From NCBI GenBank assembly GCA_016935315.1, contig JAFGRD010000093.1:32343-96342 (forward strand): a stretch of 64,000 nt of DNA, given 5' to 3'. The notes under the pieces are model-generated. The model saw only the letters and a program-made list of their open reading frames with translations, was not told the DNA's origin and searched no databases. This DNA is from Pirellulales bacterium. Its GTDB lineage: Bacteria; Planctomycetota; Planctomycetia; Pirellulales; Thermoguttaceae. The position numbers and the translations under genes were made by a program. Of this stretch, positions 17,282-25,445 are shown in pieces (position 1 is the first letter of the stretch; every line of letters begins with the position of its first letter).

Positions 17282-18985
17282 ATGAAGACGCCCGAAACCG
17301 CCAACGACGGCCGAATCCGGAAGTGGTATCGCTCTACCTTCGGCCAGGCGGCCGTTTCGGCGGGTCTGCTGTGGGCGGCGCTGCCGCCGTGCGACCTTTG
17401 GCCGCTGGCGTGGATCGCGCCGCTGTGGTGGCTCTTGCTGGTGCGGCGCAAGGAGTGGCCGGGCCGCCGGCCGTATCGGGCCCTTTGGCTGGTCGGTTTC
17501 CTCTTCTGGCTGGCCGCGTTGCACTGGCTTCGCCTGCCGCATTGGACCACCGCCTTCGGCTGGGTCGCCCTGTCGTTCTACCTCTCGTTCTACCTGCCCG
17601 TCTTCGTCGGGCTGAGCCGCACGGCCGTCCATACGCTCCGCGTCCCGGTTGTCCTGGCGGCGCCGGTGGTCTGGACCGGCCTGGAACTGCTCCGCGGTCA
17701 CCTGTTGACCGGTTTCACGATGGCCAGCCTCGGACATACGCAATACCGCTGGATCGATCTGATCCAACTGAGCGACCTGGCCGGGGCGTACGGCGTCAGC
17801 TTCGTGGTGATGTTGGTGGCGGCTTGCCTTGCGCGGATGGTCCCTTGCGAGAACCGCCCGCGGGCCTTCTGGCCGCTGGCGCCGGCCCTGGTCGTGGTGG
17901 CGGCGGCCGTGTTGTACGGGCAGGTCCGCAATCTGGGTTGCGTGGTCAAGCCGCAGGCCAGCGTGGCGCTGATCCAGGGAAGCATCGACGCCGAGATGAA
18001 GTCCGATCCCGAGAGACGGGCAATGATCTTCGATCACTACTACGAGCTGTCGGGCAACGCACTGGCCCGCTTCGATCGAGTGGACCTGATCATCTGGCCG
18101 GAGACCATGTTTCGCGATCCGCTGGTCAGCTACCATCCCAGTGCGGCGAAGCCGGCGGATTTCGACGGCAGCGAAGCCGAGTTCCAATTGCGATTGAAGG
18201 AGTCTGCCCGCATCGGTCGCACCATGTTGGCGGAAACGGCCAAGGCGCTGGACACACCGATGTTGGTGGGCGTGGATCGACACGACTTCGGGCCGCAAGA
18301 GGTGCAGTCTTTCAACTCGGCCGTCTTCGTTGCCCGAGACGGACGGCTGATGGCGTGCTACGACAAGATGCACCTGGTCGTTTTCGGCGAGTTCGTTCCC
18401 TTGGCCCGCCATTTCCCCTGGCTGCACCGGCTGACGCCGCTGCGCACCAGTCTCACTACGGGCGAGGAACCGGTGGCCTTTGAGATCCGCGGCCTGCGGA
18501 TCGCGCCGAACATCTGCTACGAAACGGTGATTCCCCATCGGATTCGCGAGCAGGTCAACACGTTGCGGGCCCGGGGCGTCGAGCCGGACGTGCTGGTGAA
18601 CCTGACCAACGACGGTTGGTTCTGGGGGTCCAGCGAATTGGACATGCACCTGATCTGCGGGGTGTTTCGCGCGGTGGAATGTCGCAAGCCCCTGTTGATT
18701 GCCGCCAACACGGGTTTCTCGGCCTGGATCGACGGTTCCGGGCGGATACGCCGCCAAGGTCGGCGGCACGCGACCGACGCCATTCTGGCACACGTCGGCC
18801 GCGACCCTCGCCAGAGTTGGTATCTGCGCCATGGCGACTGGCTGGCAGGGATTTGTCTAGCGGCCTGCGTGTTTCTTGCGATGGTCGGATGTTGGGGCAG
18901 GCTACCCCCTCGTAGTGACGCTACGCCGGCGTCCGTGCCGGAGCCTGTTTCGAGCGGGCGCAAGTCCTTTGGCGAAAAACAGTAA
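17282..18985 (+). CDS. lnt: Apolipoprotein N-acyltransferase
   Basis: The ATG at 17282 gives 567 residues. The N-terminal half is a run of membrane segments (AAVSAGLLWAALPPCDLW, YRALWLVGFLFWLAALHWL, VALSFYLSFYLPVFVGLS, and others). The C-terminal half is a periplasmic nitrilase-like domain with the catalytic triad visible: Glu in IIWPETMFRD (about 272), Lys in CYDKMHLVVFGEFVPL (about 361) and Cys in APNICYETVIP (about 412). VNLTNDGWFWGSSELDMHL is another Lnt hallmark. It adds the third acyl chain to outer-membrane lipoproteins in the inner membrane; the Wza-like lipoprotein in this window is a plausible client. It follows trpG closely. Confidence 0.93.
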   Translation: MKTPETANDGRIRKWYRSTFGQAAVSAGLLWAALPPCDLWPLAWIAPLWWLLLVRRKEWPGRRPYRALWLVGFLFWLAALHWLRLPHWTTAFGWVALSFYLSFYLPVFVGLSRTAVHTLRVPVVLAAPVVWTGLELLRGHLLTGFTMASLGHTQYRWIDLIQLSDLAGAYGVSFVVMLVAACLARMVPCENRPRAFWPLAPALVVVAAAVLYGQVRNLGCVVKPQASVALIQGSIDAEMKSDPERRAMIFDHYYELSGNALARFDRVDLIIWPETMFRDPLVSYHPSAAKPADFDGSEAEFQLRLKESARIGRTMLAETAKALDTPMLVGVDRHDFGPQEVQSFNSAVFVARDGRLMACYDKMHLVVFGEFVPLARHFPWLHRLTPLRTSLTTGEEPVAFEIRGLRIAPNICYETVIPHRIREQVNTLRARGVEPDVLVNLTNDGWFWGSSELDMHLICGVFRAVECRKPLLIAANTGFSAWIDGSGRIRRQGRRHATDAILAHVGRDPRQSWYLRHGDWLAGICLAACVFLAMVGCWGRLPPRSDATPASVPEPVSSGRKSFGEKQ

Positions 18986-19276
18986 GACCTCGCGGCAACC
19001 CCCTGTGGCCAGCCGATCTGCCCGGGCCGCAAGGCTTGGCAGTTTTCTCTGGTTGCCCCAGGTTTACGGGCATTATGATTGACACGTGAATTTGGGCGAA
19101 GTTATACTAACAAAATAGCTTCGCAGGTCTGTCAAGTGTTTGCAGGAACCTATCACGTGGTCCGGGCAGGCCGGGGCTTGGCGTTACGGATCGAGACGGA
19201 ACGGAAGCGGTCTGCGGTCGTCGGAACAGAATCGCTGAGGCCGGTCTCTGCCGAGTGATCGAAGGAGAGGTCTGGA
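18986..19276. other. Intergenic region lnt / coiled-coil gene
   Basis: 291 bp containing the promoter at 19079-19108 and about 170 nt of leader before the coiled-coil gene. No riboswitch fold was recognised. Confidence 0.4.
19079..19108 (+). promoter_or_regulatory. Sigma-70-type promoter upstream of the coiled-coil/mre genes
   Basis: Perfect TTGACA (19079-19084), 18-nt spacer, TATACT (19103-19108). The surrounding sequence is AT-rich compared with the genome. It probably drives the coiled-coil gene, its small partner and possibly mreB. Confidence 0.7.
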
Positions 19277-20134
19277 ATGAACCTCGTCGGCAAGATTCTT
19301 ACGGTATTGATCTTCGTCATGAGCCTCGTTTTCATGTCGTTTGCGGTCGCGGTCTACGCCACGCACAAGAACTGGAAAGAGGTGGTAACGAAACCCGATA
19401 CCGGTCTGTCTGACCAACTGAAAAAGATCAAAAGCCGCAACCAGGAGCTCAAAGACCAGCAAACCAGCCTGGAGCGGGAAATGGCCGCTGAGAGGAGTGC
19501 CGGCGAGCAGAGGCTGGCCCAACTGCAATCGCAGTACAACCTCAGTGCTCAGCAGCTTAAGCAAGCGCAACTGCAAGAGGCCGATCTGAAGAAGGACGTT
19601 CGCGACGCCGTGGCGGCCATGAACGCCACGGAAACCAGGCTGCTGGCGCTGGACGGCGAGTTGAAGGCCATCCGAGCCAAGCTGGCACAGGCCGAACAGG
19701 ACAAGGACACCAGCGTCAACGAAGTGATCCGGCTGACCGATGATCTGCACCAGGTGGTCAACGAATTGGCGCGGCTGAGAGATCGGCAGGTTGCCCTGGC
19801 CGGCGAATTGGCCAACGCGAAAGAGGTGCTGCAGAAGTTCAGCTTGAAGCCGGAACCCGAGTTGTATCGAGGCCAACCGGATATCGTCGATGGCCTGGTT
19901 CTGGCCGTCCCGGGAAGGGATCTTGTCGAAATCTCGATTGGGGCCGACGATGGTCTGCTGGCCGGGCACAAGCTGGAGGTCTACCGCGCCGGGGGCGCAG
20001 GCAATACGTACGTCGGCCGGATCGAAGTGGTCGAGACCCATCCTGACCGGGCGGTTTGCCGACCCGTTGCCGGATATCAACAGAGCCCCATACAGAGGGG
20101 TGACCGTGTCGCCAGCAGAATCAATCGGCAGTAA
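19277..20134 (+). CDS. Membrane-anchored coiled-coil protein upstream of mreB
   Basis: 285 residues. One N-terminal membrane segment (ILTVLIFVMSLVFMSFAVAV) is followed by a long coiled coil (about 40-195, rich in Q/E/K/L, e.g. KKIKSRNQELKDQQTSLERE) and a C-terminal beta domain (about 200-285; IVDGLVLAVPGRDLVEISIG ... VGRIEVVETHPDRAVCRPV ... IQRGDRVASRI) that resembles the barrel-like C-terminal parts of MreC- or FlgT-like proteins. AGGAGAGG precedes the start. The architecture (membrane anchor, coiled coil, periplasmic beta domain) parallels MreC and suggests a scaffold in the cell-envelope or elongation machinery; this is inference from architecture and position. It is co-transcribed with the next small membrane protein, whose start overlaps its 3' end. 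Confidence 0.75.
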   Translation: MNLVGKILTVLIFVMSLVFMSFAVAVYATHKNWKEVVTKPDTGLSDQLKKIKSRNQELKDQQTSLEREMAAERSAGEQRLAQLQSQYNLSAQQLKQAQLQEADLKKDVRDAVAAMNATETRLLALDGELKAIRAKLAQAEQDKDTSVNEVIRLTDDLHQVVNELARLRDRQVALAGELANAKEVLQKFSLKPEPELYRGQPDIVDGLVLAVPGRDLVEISIGADDGLLAGHKLEVYRAGGAGNTYVGRIEVVETHPDRAVCRPVAGYQQSPIQRGDRVASRINRQ

Positions 20135-20399
20135 GCCCCGCGTACCGTATCGCAAGCCTCGGGCGGACATCTACACCGTCCTGTTGCTCATTGCGCTGAT
20201 CGCCGTGTTGGTCGGCATCCTCTGTCTCTATTTGCAGATGGGCATATACGACTTCGAGATCAAGGGCGGGCCCAGCGTGGCCGCCGACCGCCCGAACGTC
20301 CCAGCCATGGTCGCCGACCCGCAGCGGGAAACCGGCTCCCCGACCATGGCCGACCCGTCGGCCTGTACCTCGGTGGTCTTTCCTATAGGCCTGACCTGA
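20106..20399 (+). CDS. Small single-pass membrane protein overlapping the coiled-coil gene
   Basis: A GTG start at 20106 is chosen because AGAGGGG lies about 6 nt upstream; it overlaps the preceding gene by 29 nt in another frame. The 97-residue product has a basic N-terminus (KPRVPYRKPRADIY), one membrane helix (TVLLLIALIAVLVGILCLYL) and a Pro-rich outside tail. It is not recognised. Tight overlap implies coupled translation with the coiled-coil protein and possibly a complex with it at the membrane, upstream of the mre genes. Confidence 0.65.
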   Translation: MSPAESIGSKPRVPYRKPRADIYTVLLLIALIAVLVGILCLYLQMGIYDFEIKGGPSVAADRPNVPAMVADPQRETGSPTMADPSACTSVVFPIGLT

Positions 20400-20468
20400 C
20401 TTTTTTTGGGCGGGCTGCCAAGAGCTCTAACCCCTGTCAACCAACCTCCGACCCATTGTTGAGCACGG

Positions 20469-21521
20469 ATGCTCCAGCGTCTCTTCCATTACTTCAGCGC
20501 CGACCTGGCGGTCGATCTGGGCACCGCCAACACGCGGATCGGCGTCGTCGGTGAAGGGTTGGTGCTCGACGAGCCTTCGGTGGTTGCCGTCGCCGAGGGC
20601 AACGGCCGCGTGCTTTCGGGCGGCTGCGCGGTCGGACACATGGCCAAACAGATGCAAGGCCGCACCCCCGAGTCGATCTCGGTCGTCCGCCCCCTGGCCG
20701 ACGGCGTGGTGGCCGACTTCCAGCTCTGCGAGGCGATGCTCCGCTATTTCCTCCACAAGGCCCAGCCGTCGGGATTCCGCCGCAAGCCCCGCGTGTTGGT
20801 CGCCGTGCCCGCACGGATTACGCCGGTCGAGAAGCGGGCCGTCTTCAACAGCACCCAGCGGGCCGGCGCCCGGCAGGTCTGGCTGACGACCGAAGCCAAA
20901 GCGGCCGCCATCGGCGTCGGGCTGCCGATCGCCGAGCCGGTGGCCAGCATGGTCTGCGACATCGGCGGGGGAACCACCGAAACGGCCGTGCTGAGCCTGG
21001 CCGACACCGTCTCGGCCCGGTCGATCCGCACCGGCGGCGATGCGATGGACCAGGCGATCGCTGATTATCTGCGGAGGCACTACAGCCTGCGGATTGGGCT
21101 GCCCGCCGCCGAACGCCTGCGGATCGACCTCGGAAGCGCCTATCCGCTGGAGGAGGAGCAGGTCGAAGAGATCAGCGGCGTGGACATGATCAGCGGGCTG
21201 CCCCGCAAGGCGACCGTGACCAGCGAGGAGGTTCGCCAGGCCCTGGAAGACCCGCTGCAACGGATCGTCGAATCGATCAAGAGCACCTTGGACGGCTGTA
21301 GCCCCGATCTGGCCGCCGATCTGGTCGACACGGGGCTGGTGCTCTGCGGCGGCGGCTCGCTGTTGCGGCGGATCGATCGCTTCCTCGGGGAACAGACGGG
21401 GCTGCCGGTTCGCGTGGCATCCGAGCCCCGGGCGGCCGTCGCCCAGGGGATGTTGATTTGCCTGGAACAGTTCGAGCGATGGCGGCCGTCGCTGCAGTCG
21501 AGCGATGAGGACGTTTATTGA
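20469..21521 (+). CDS. mreB: Rod shape-determining protein MreB/Mbl
   Basis: 350-residue bacterial actin homologue. Phosphate-1 loop: VDLGTANTRIGVVGEGLVLD (residues about 15-34). Also SISVVRPLADGVVADFQLCE, the phosphate-2 loop VCDIGGGTTETAVLSL, and the adenosine motif VLCGGGSLLRRIDRFL near the C-terminus. The N-terminal LFHYFSADLAVDLG matches MreB. It polymerises under the inner membrane and organises peptidoglycan synthesis; the presence of mreC, mreD and a class-B PBP next in line is the standard elongasome operon. The gene ends in TTGA, and this TTGA is also the first four bases of a 99-bp repeat element that fills the space to mreC. Planctomycetes were long thought to lack peptidoglycan, so this intact set fits the newer view that they have it. 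Confidence 0.94.
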   Translation: MLQRLFHYFSADLAVDLGTANTRIGVVGEGLVLDEPSVVAVAEGNGRVLSGGCAVGHMAKQMQGRTPESISVVRPLADGVVADFQLCEAMLRYFLHKAQPSGFRRKPRVLVAVPARITPVEKRAVFNSTQRAGARQVWLTTEAKAAAIGVGLPIAEPVASMVCDIGGGTTETAVLSLADTVSARSIRTGGDAMDQAIADYLRRHYSLRIGLPAAERLRIDLGSAYPLEEEQVEEISGVDMISGLPRKATVTSEEVRQALEDPLQRIVESIKSTLDGCSPDLAADLVDTGLVLCGGGSLLRRIDRFLGEQTGLPVRVASEPRAAVAQGMLICLEQFERWRPSLQSSDEDVY

Positions 21522-21616
21522 CGCTTGCACACTCCATGCGCGAGGGCGACCCACGGGAGCCCGACTTGTCCGGCCTCCCGTGGGTCGGCCTGGATCATCC
21601 ACAATGCAAACACCAA
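21518..21616 (+). repeat. 99-bp palindromic element, copy B (full length)
   Basis: Spans exactly from the last bases of mreB (TTGA, including its stop codon) to 13 nt into mreC, and contains the mreC start codon (ATG at 21604). Terminal inverted repeats: TTGACGCTTGCA and TGCAAACACCAA. The interior hairpin is a perfect 12-bp stem, GACCCACGGGAG / CTCCCGTGGGTC, with the loop CCCGACTTGTCCGGC. It matches copy A at 90 of 99 positions and copy C over the left 39 positions. Confidence 0.85.
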
Positions 21617-22584
21617 TAGGACTCGCACCGAAAGCCGTGCAATCGCACCACCACCGGACCGATCGATGGACTTCCCCGGCCGTGGTCTTGGCGATCGGGC
21701 TGGTGCTCGCGTTGGTGTTGGCCGTGTTGCCTCGACAGTTCAGTGGCTGGATCCGCGACGGGGTGGCCGCGGTGCTGAAGCCGGGGCAGGTTGTCTCGCT
21801 GCGGTTGGGCCGGCAGAGCGAGCGTGCGGTCGCTTGGACCCGGGCCCATTTCCAAGCGGCCTCCCGACTGGTCGAGGCCGAACGGCAAGTGCAGGAGCTG
21901 AAGCGGGAGAATCAACAACTGGCCGGCGAGCTGGTGGCCGCGAGTCTGCAGCCGGTCTCGCCTCGCCAAGACGCCGACGAAGACGCCGACGCCTCGCGGC
22001 TTTTGCGGGCACGCTGCGTCTCGGCTCGCGTGCTCGGCCGCCAGGCACGGGCCTTCCTGGCTCGCCATCACCTGTTGGACGTCGGCACGGCCGCCGGCGT
22101 GCAGCCGGAGGCCTGGGTGGTGGCTGCCCCGGCGGTGATCGACCGCGGCCGCGACGCCGAGCTGCAGCCCGGACAGCTCGTGCTCCACGGCCGCCGGGTT
22201 TGGGGAAAGATCGTTCAACTCGGCGCGCAGACCAGCGCGGTCCGCGCGGTCACCGAGCCGGGCTATCGCGACCTGGTGGCCATTGGAAATCCTTCCGGTC
22301 CCCAAGGCATGGTCGAGGGCACCGGCGAGCCGCTGGCGCGGATCCGGCTCGTCGAGGCGACCGAGCCGGTCTCGATCGGCGACGCGGTCTATACGGCCGG
22401 CCAAGGGGTGCTGCCGGCACCGCTGTTGTATGGCCACGTCGTTCGCCTCCAGCGGCCCGTCGGCGGCCACTGGGAAATCTGGATGGAACCGGCCGTGGTC
22501 GGACCGCCGCAGCACGCCGCCGTGTTGAAGATCGAGCTCAACCCGTTGCGGACGGCACAGCAGAAAACGGCCCGGAGTCAGTAG
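21604..22584 (+). CDS. mreC: Cell shape-determining protein MreC
   Basis: 326 residues from the ATG at 21604. The frame is open back to 21505, but that part is repeat-element sequence. Layout: short basic N-terminus, one membrane helix (PAVVLAIGLVLALVLAVL), a coiled coil (about residues 60-105, LVEAERQVQELKRENQQLAG), then the beta-barrel MreC domain: FLARHHLLDVGTAAGVQPEA, RVWGKIVQLGAQTSAVRAVT and LLYGHVVRLQRP. It is anchored in the inner membrane and links MreB to periplasmic PBPs. The start codon and first four codons lie inside the 99-bp repeat element (copy B), so the element contributes the N-terminus; there is no clear Shine-Dalgarno, and a later start is possible. mreD follows. Confidence 0.88.
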   Translation: MQTPIGLAPKAVQSHHHRTDRWTSPAVVLAIGLVLALVLAVLPRQFSGWIRDGVAAVLKPGQVVSLRLGRQSERAVAWTRAHFQAASRLVEAERQVQELKRENQQLAGELVAASLQPVSPRQDADEDADASRLLRARCVSARVLGRQARAFLARHHLLDVGTAAGVQPEAWVVAAPAVIDRGRDAELQPGQLVLHGRRVWGKIVQLGAQTSAVRAVTEPGYRDLVAIGNPSGPQGMVEGTGEPLARIRLVEATEPVSIGDAVYTAGQGVLPAPLLYGHVVRLQRPVGGHWEIWMEPAVVGPPQHAAVLKIELNPLRTAQQKTARSQ

Positions 22585-22647
22585 CGACGTTTCACGGGAT
22601 CTGGACGATCGCAAAACGCCCGCCGGGGCGAAACGGAGTCACGGCCC

Positions 22648-23157
22648 ATGCGATTCGTGTGGTTGACACTCGCTGTCTATCTGGCGGCCGTGGCCGAGAC
22701 GTCGCTGATCGACGTGCTGCGGATCGGCGAGGTGACCCCCGACCTGCTGGCCCTGGTCGCCGTCGTGTGGTTGCTGACGTCGGGCAGCCCGCGGGCCTTT
22801 CTGGGGGCCGGGGCGGTTGCCCTGGTGGGCGACCTGATTGCCCCGGGGCATCTCGGCGTGGGCATGGGCTGGATGCTGTTGGCCGGCTATGGGGTCGGCC
22901 GGCTCCGCGCCCGATTCCGCCTGGAGCATCTCGGCTGGCAAGTGCTCATCACGTTTGCCACCGTCGCCGCGTGGGCCGCCGCGGTCGGCGCGACCGGGCG
23001 GTTGATCGGAGACCTGTCGCTGGCCTGGTCGGCCGTCGTGCCACGCGCGCTGGGCGTCGGCCTTTACACGGCCGCCGTGGCACTTCCCGTGTGGATGGTC
23101 GTCGGGTGGATTCGCCAGCCGTTTCTCGCCCGAAAACGGAGGCTAGCGGAGTTCTGA
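22648..23157 (+). CDS. mreD: Rod shape-determining protein MreD
   Basis: 169 residues, about five hydrophobic membrane helices (VWLTLAVYLAAVAETSLI, LLALVAVVWLLTS, AVALVGDLIAPGHLGVG, VLITFATVAAWAAAVGATG, VPRALGVGLYTAAVALPVW). It lies in the mreC-mreD-PBP2 order. The sequence itself is poorly conserved, as usual for MreD; size, topology and position give the call. It works with MreC at the inner membrane in the elongasome. PBP2 follows after 7 bp. Confidence 0.85.
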   Translation: MRFVWLTLAVYLAAVAETSLIDVLRIGEVTPDLLALVAVVWLLTSGSPRAFLGAGAVALVGDLIAPGHLGVGMGWMLLAGYGVGRLRARFRLEHLGWQVLITFATVAAWAAAVGATGRLIGDLSLAWSAVVPRALGVGLYTAAVALPVWMVVGWIRQPFLARKRRLAEF

Positions 23158-23164
23158 GTCGCCC

Positions 23165-25219
23165 ATGCTGCACGACTGGCACCAATTCCACCTGGACGAG
23201 GCCGCCACGCCCGCCGTGGTCGATCCGCGGCGGCGGCTGCGACTCTGCCTGGCCGGTTTTCTGGTGCTGTTGCTGGTCGTGTTTTCCCGGCTGGTGCAGT
23301 TGGAGGTGACCCAGGGCTCGGCGTTTCGGGCCAAGGCGACCGAGCCGCTTAAGCGCGAGCGGAGTCTGCCGGGCGTGCGGGGCCGGATCCTGGCACACGA
23401 CGGAACGGTGCTGGCCTGCGATCGGGAAATCCCCGCGCTGGCGGTGATGTACCGCTATCTGCAGCAGCCGCCCGACCCACGCTGGCTCCGCACCATGGTC
23501 CGGCGACGCTTGTCGTCGGCCCAACGCAAAGACCCCGAACGCGTCGCCGCCGAAGAGGACCGCCTGCGGCAACAGCGGAACGATCTGGCCCAACGGCTCG
23601 CGCGGCTCTGCGGCCTGTCGGCCGACGAATGGGCCCGCCGGGCAGCCCGCGTCCAGAGCCGCGTGGAGCGGATTGCCCAGAGCGTCCGCCGGCGTCGACG
23701 GGCCGACCTCACCGTGGCCGAAGAACTGGACTACCACGTGATGGTTGAAAACGTGCCGCTGGCGGTCGTGGCCGAGATCGAAGGGCTCCGCGAGCAATAT
23801 CCGGGGGTGAAGATCCTCACGCGATCCCGGCGGGCCTATCCGTCCGGATCGCTGGCCGCCCACGTGCTGGGACACCTCGGCCCGGTGGCCGGAGACCGGC
23901 TCGACCAACCGGAGGCGGACTACGACGCGGACGAGCTGGTCGGAAAGACGGGCCTGGAACGGCAATACGAGTCGCTGCTGCGGGGACGACGCGGCGTGGT
24001 TGTGGAGCTGACCGACCACGGCGGACGGATCCTCTCGACGTACCACCGCCTGGAGCCGGGCGCCGGCCGGGATCTGGTGCTCACGCTCAGCCCGCCGCTA
24101 CAACGCGCGGCCGAGTCGCTCCTGGAAGCGGCGGTCCAACGTCGGGCCCTGCGCCGCCCGGACGACGAGCCGGCCGGCGGCGCCGTCGTGGTAATCGACG
24201 TCCATAGCGGGGCGGTGCGCGCGGCCGCCTCGGCGCCGCGTTTCGATCCGAACGTGTTCGTATCGGGCAAGGCGGAAGACCGGGCCGCGCTTTTGGGCGA
24301 CGAGGCCCACCCGCTGTTCGACCGCGCCGTCCGCATGGCGATCCCGCCCGGCTCGGTGTTCAAGGTCGTCTCGGCCGTGGCCCTGCTCGAGGCCGCGGCC
24401 GTCGATCCGGACGAGCCGTTCTTCTGCCAGGGGTACTTGCACCAGCCCGACCGGCAGCGGTGCGCGATCTATCGCCGCACCGGGACCGGCCACGGCGAAG
24501 TGACCCTGAGCGACGCGCTGGCGCAAAGCTGCAACGTCTACTTCTTCCACCACGTCGACGCGCTGGGGCCCGAGCCGCTGGCCGGTTGGGCAAGCCGCTT
24601 CGGCTTCGGCCGGACCACCGGCGTGGACCTGCCCTCCGAGGCCGACGGCAACCTGCCCCAGCCGGCAACCATCCAGCAGACGGCGGGCCATCGCTGGCGG
24701 CCGGGCGACACGCAATCGCTGGCCGTCGGGCAGGGCGGGCTGACGGCCACGCCGCTGCAAGTGGTCCGCATGATGGCGGCGATTGCCAACGGCGGCCGGC
24801 TGGTCACTCCGCACCTGGTCAGCGGCCTGGCGCTGCCGCAGCGGGCCGAGGACGCGGCCACGGCCGAGGACGACGCGGACGATCCGATCCGGATCGCGCC
24901 GCCGCGGCCCATCCCCGACCTCGGCGGCGAGACCATCGAAGCGATTCGCCAGGGTCTGCTCCGCGTGGTCTGCGACCCCCAGGGCACGGCCCACGCCACG
25001 GTCTATCTCGAAGGGGTTTCGGTGGCCGGCAAGACAGGCACGGCCGAGACCGGCGGCGGCCGCGGCGACCACGCCTGGTTTGCCGGCTACGTGCCGGCCG
25101 AGAAGCCCCGCTGGGCGATGGTCGTCGCCCTGGAGCACGCCGGCGACGCGGCCACGGCAGCCGGCCCGGTGGCCAAGCGCCTCGTGCTGCACATGCAACA
25201 ATTGGGCATGCTCCCTTGA
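23165..25219 (+). CDS. mrdA: Penicillin-binding protein 2 (class B transpeptidase)
   Basis: 684 residues. One N-terminal membrane helix (LCLAGFLVLLLVVFSRLVQL), the pedestal domain (VRGRILAHDGTVLAC; AYPSGSLAAHVLGHLG; GKTGLERQYESLLRG) and the transpeptidase domain with all three motifs: SxxK in PPGSVFKVVSA (about 397), SxN in LAQSCNVYFF (about 457) and KTG in AGKTGTAETGGG (about 622). An insertion of about 115 residues rich in R, E and Q (about 100-215) sits in the N-terminal region. It cross-links peptidoglycan during elongation; partner of an SEDS RodA polymerase not seen here. Last gene of the mre operon; its TTGA stop region is the left end of a truncated 99-bp repeat (copy C). Confidence 0.94.
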   Translation: MLHDWHQFHLDEAATPAVVDPRRRLRLCLAGFLVLLLVVFSRLVQLEVTQGSAFRAKATEPLKRERSLPGVRGRILAHDGTVLACDREIPALAVMYRYLQQPPDPRWLRTMVRRRLSSAQRKDPERVAAEEDRLRQQRNDLAQRLARLCGLSADEWARRAARVQSRVERIAQSVRRRRRADLTVAEELDYHVMVENVPLAVVAEIEGLREQYPGVKILTRSRRAYPSGSLAAHVLGHLGPVAGDRLDQPEADYDADELVGKTGLERQYESLLRGRRGVVVELTDHGGRILSTYHRLEPGAGRDLVLTLSPPLQRAAESLLEAAVQRRALRRPDDEPAGGAVVVIDVHSGAVRAAASAPRFDPNVFVSGKAEDRAALLGDEAHPLFDRAVRMAIPPGSVFKVVSAVALLEAAAVDPDEPFFCQGYLHQPDRQRCAIYRRTGTGHGEVTLSDALAQSCNVYFFHHVDALGPEPLAGWASRFGFGRTTGVDLPSEADGNLPQPATIQQTAGHRWRPGDTQSLAVGQGGLTATPLQVVRMMAAIANGGRLVTPHLVSGLALPQRAEDAATAEDDADDPIRIAPPRPIPDLGGETIEAIRQGLLRVVCDPQGTAHATVYLEGVSVAGKTGTAETGGGRGDHAWFAGYVPAEKPRWAMVVALEHAGDAATAAGPVAKRLVLHMQQLGMLP

Positions 25220-25254
25220 CGCGTGCACGCACAATGCGCGAGGGCGACCAACGG
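25216..25254 (+). repeat. 99-bp palindromic element, copy C (left 39 bp only)
   Basis: Matches the left end of copies A and B: TTGACGCGTGCACGC, then AATGCGCGAGGGCGACC, with 34 of 39 positions identical to copy B; similarity stops at the start of the hairpin stem. As in copy B, the first four bases are the TTGA that ends the upstream gene. It is probably a decayed or truncated insertion. Confidence 0.6.
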
Positions 25255-25313
25255 CTCGCTGGCAGATAGGCTCACAATCTGGCAGCGCCTGGGGGAGTCC
25301 CTTGGCAGTCCTC

Positions 25314-25378
25314 GATTGCAGGCACCTCGACGTTCACCTGTCTTTGCCCCATCTGCGATTCCCTCAATGCCTGCAATC
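25314..25378. repeat. 11-bp inverted repeat downstream of the mre operon
   Basis: GATTGCAGGCA (25314-25324) and TGCCTGCAATC (25368-25378) are exact reverse complements, 43 nt apart. It may be a long-loop terminator, an attachment-like remnant or an inverted-repeat scar. No gene lies inside. Confidence 0.4.
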
Positions 25379-25445
25379 TGGTCGGAGCCGGTTCATAGCC
25401 CGAATGTGTGGCATTTGCCTCATCGTCGTCTTGCCTCTGTGGGAC

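Noticed and set aside
20400..20422. T-run after the small membrane protein gene as a terminator
   Set aside because: TTTTTTT is present but no stable stem precedes it, and mreB follows closely on the same strand.
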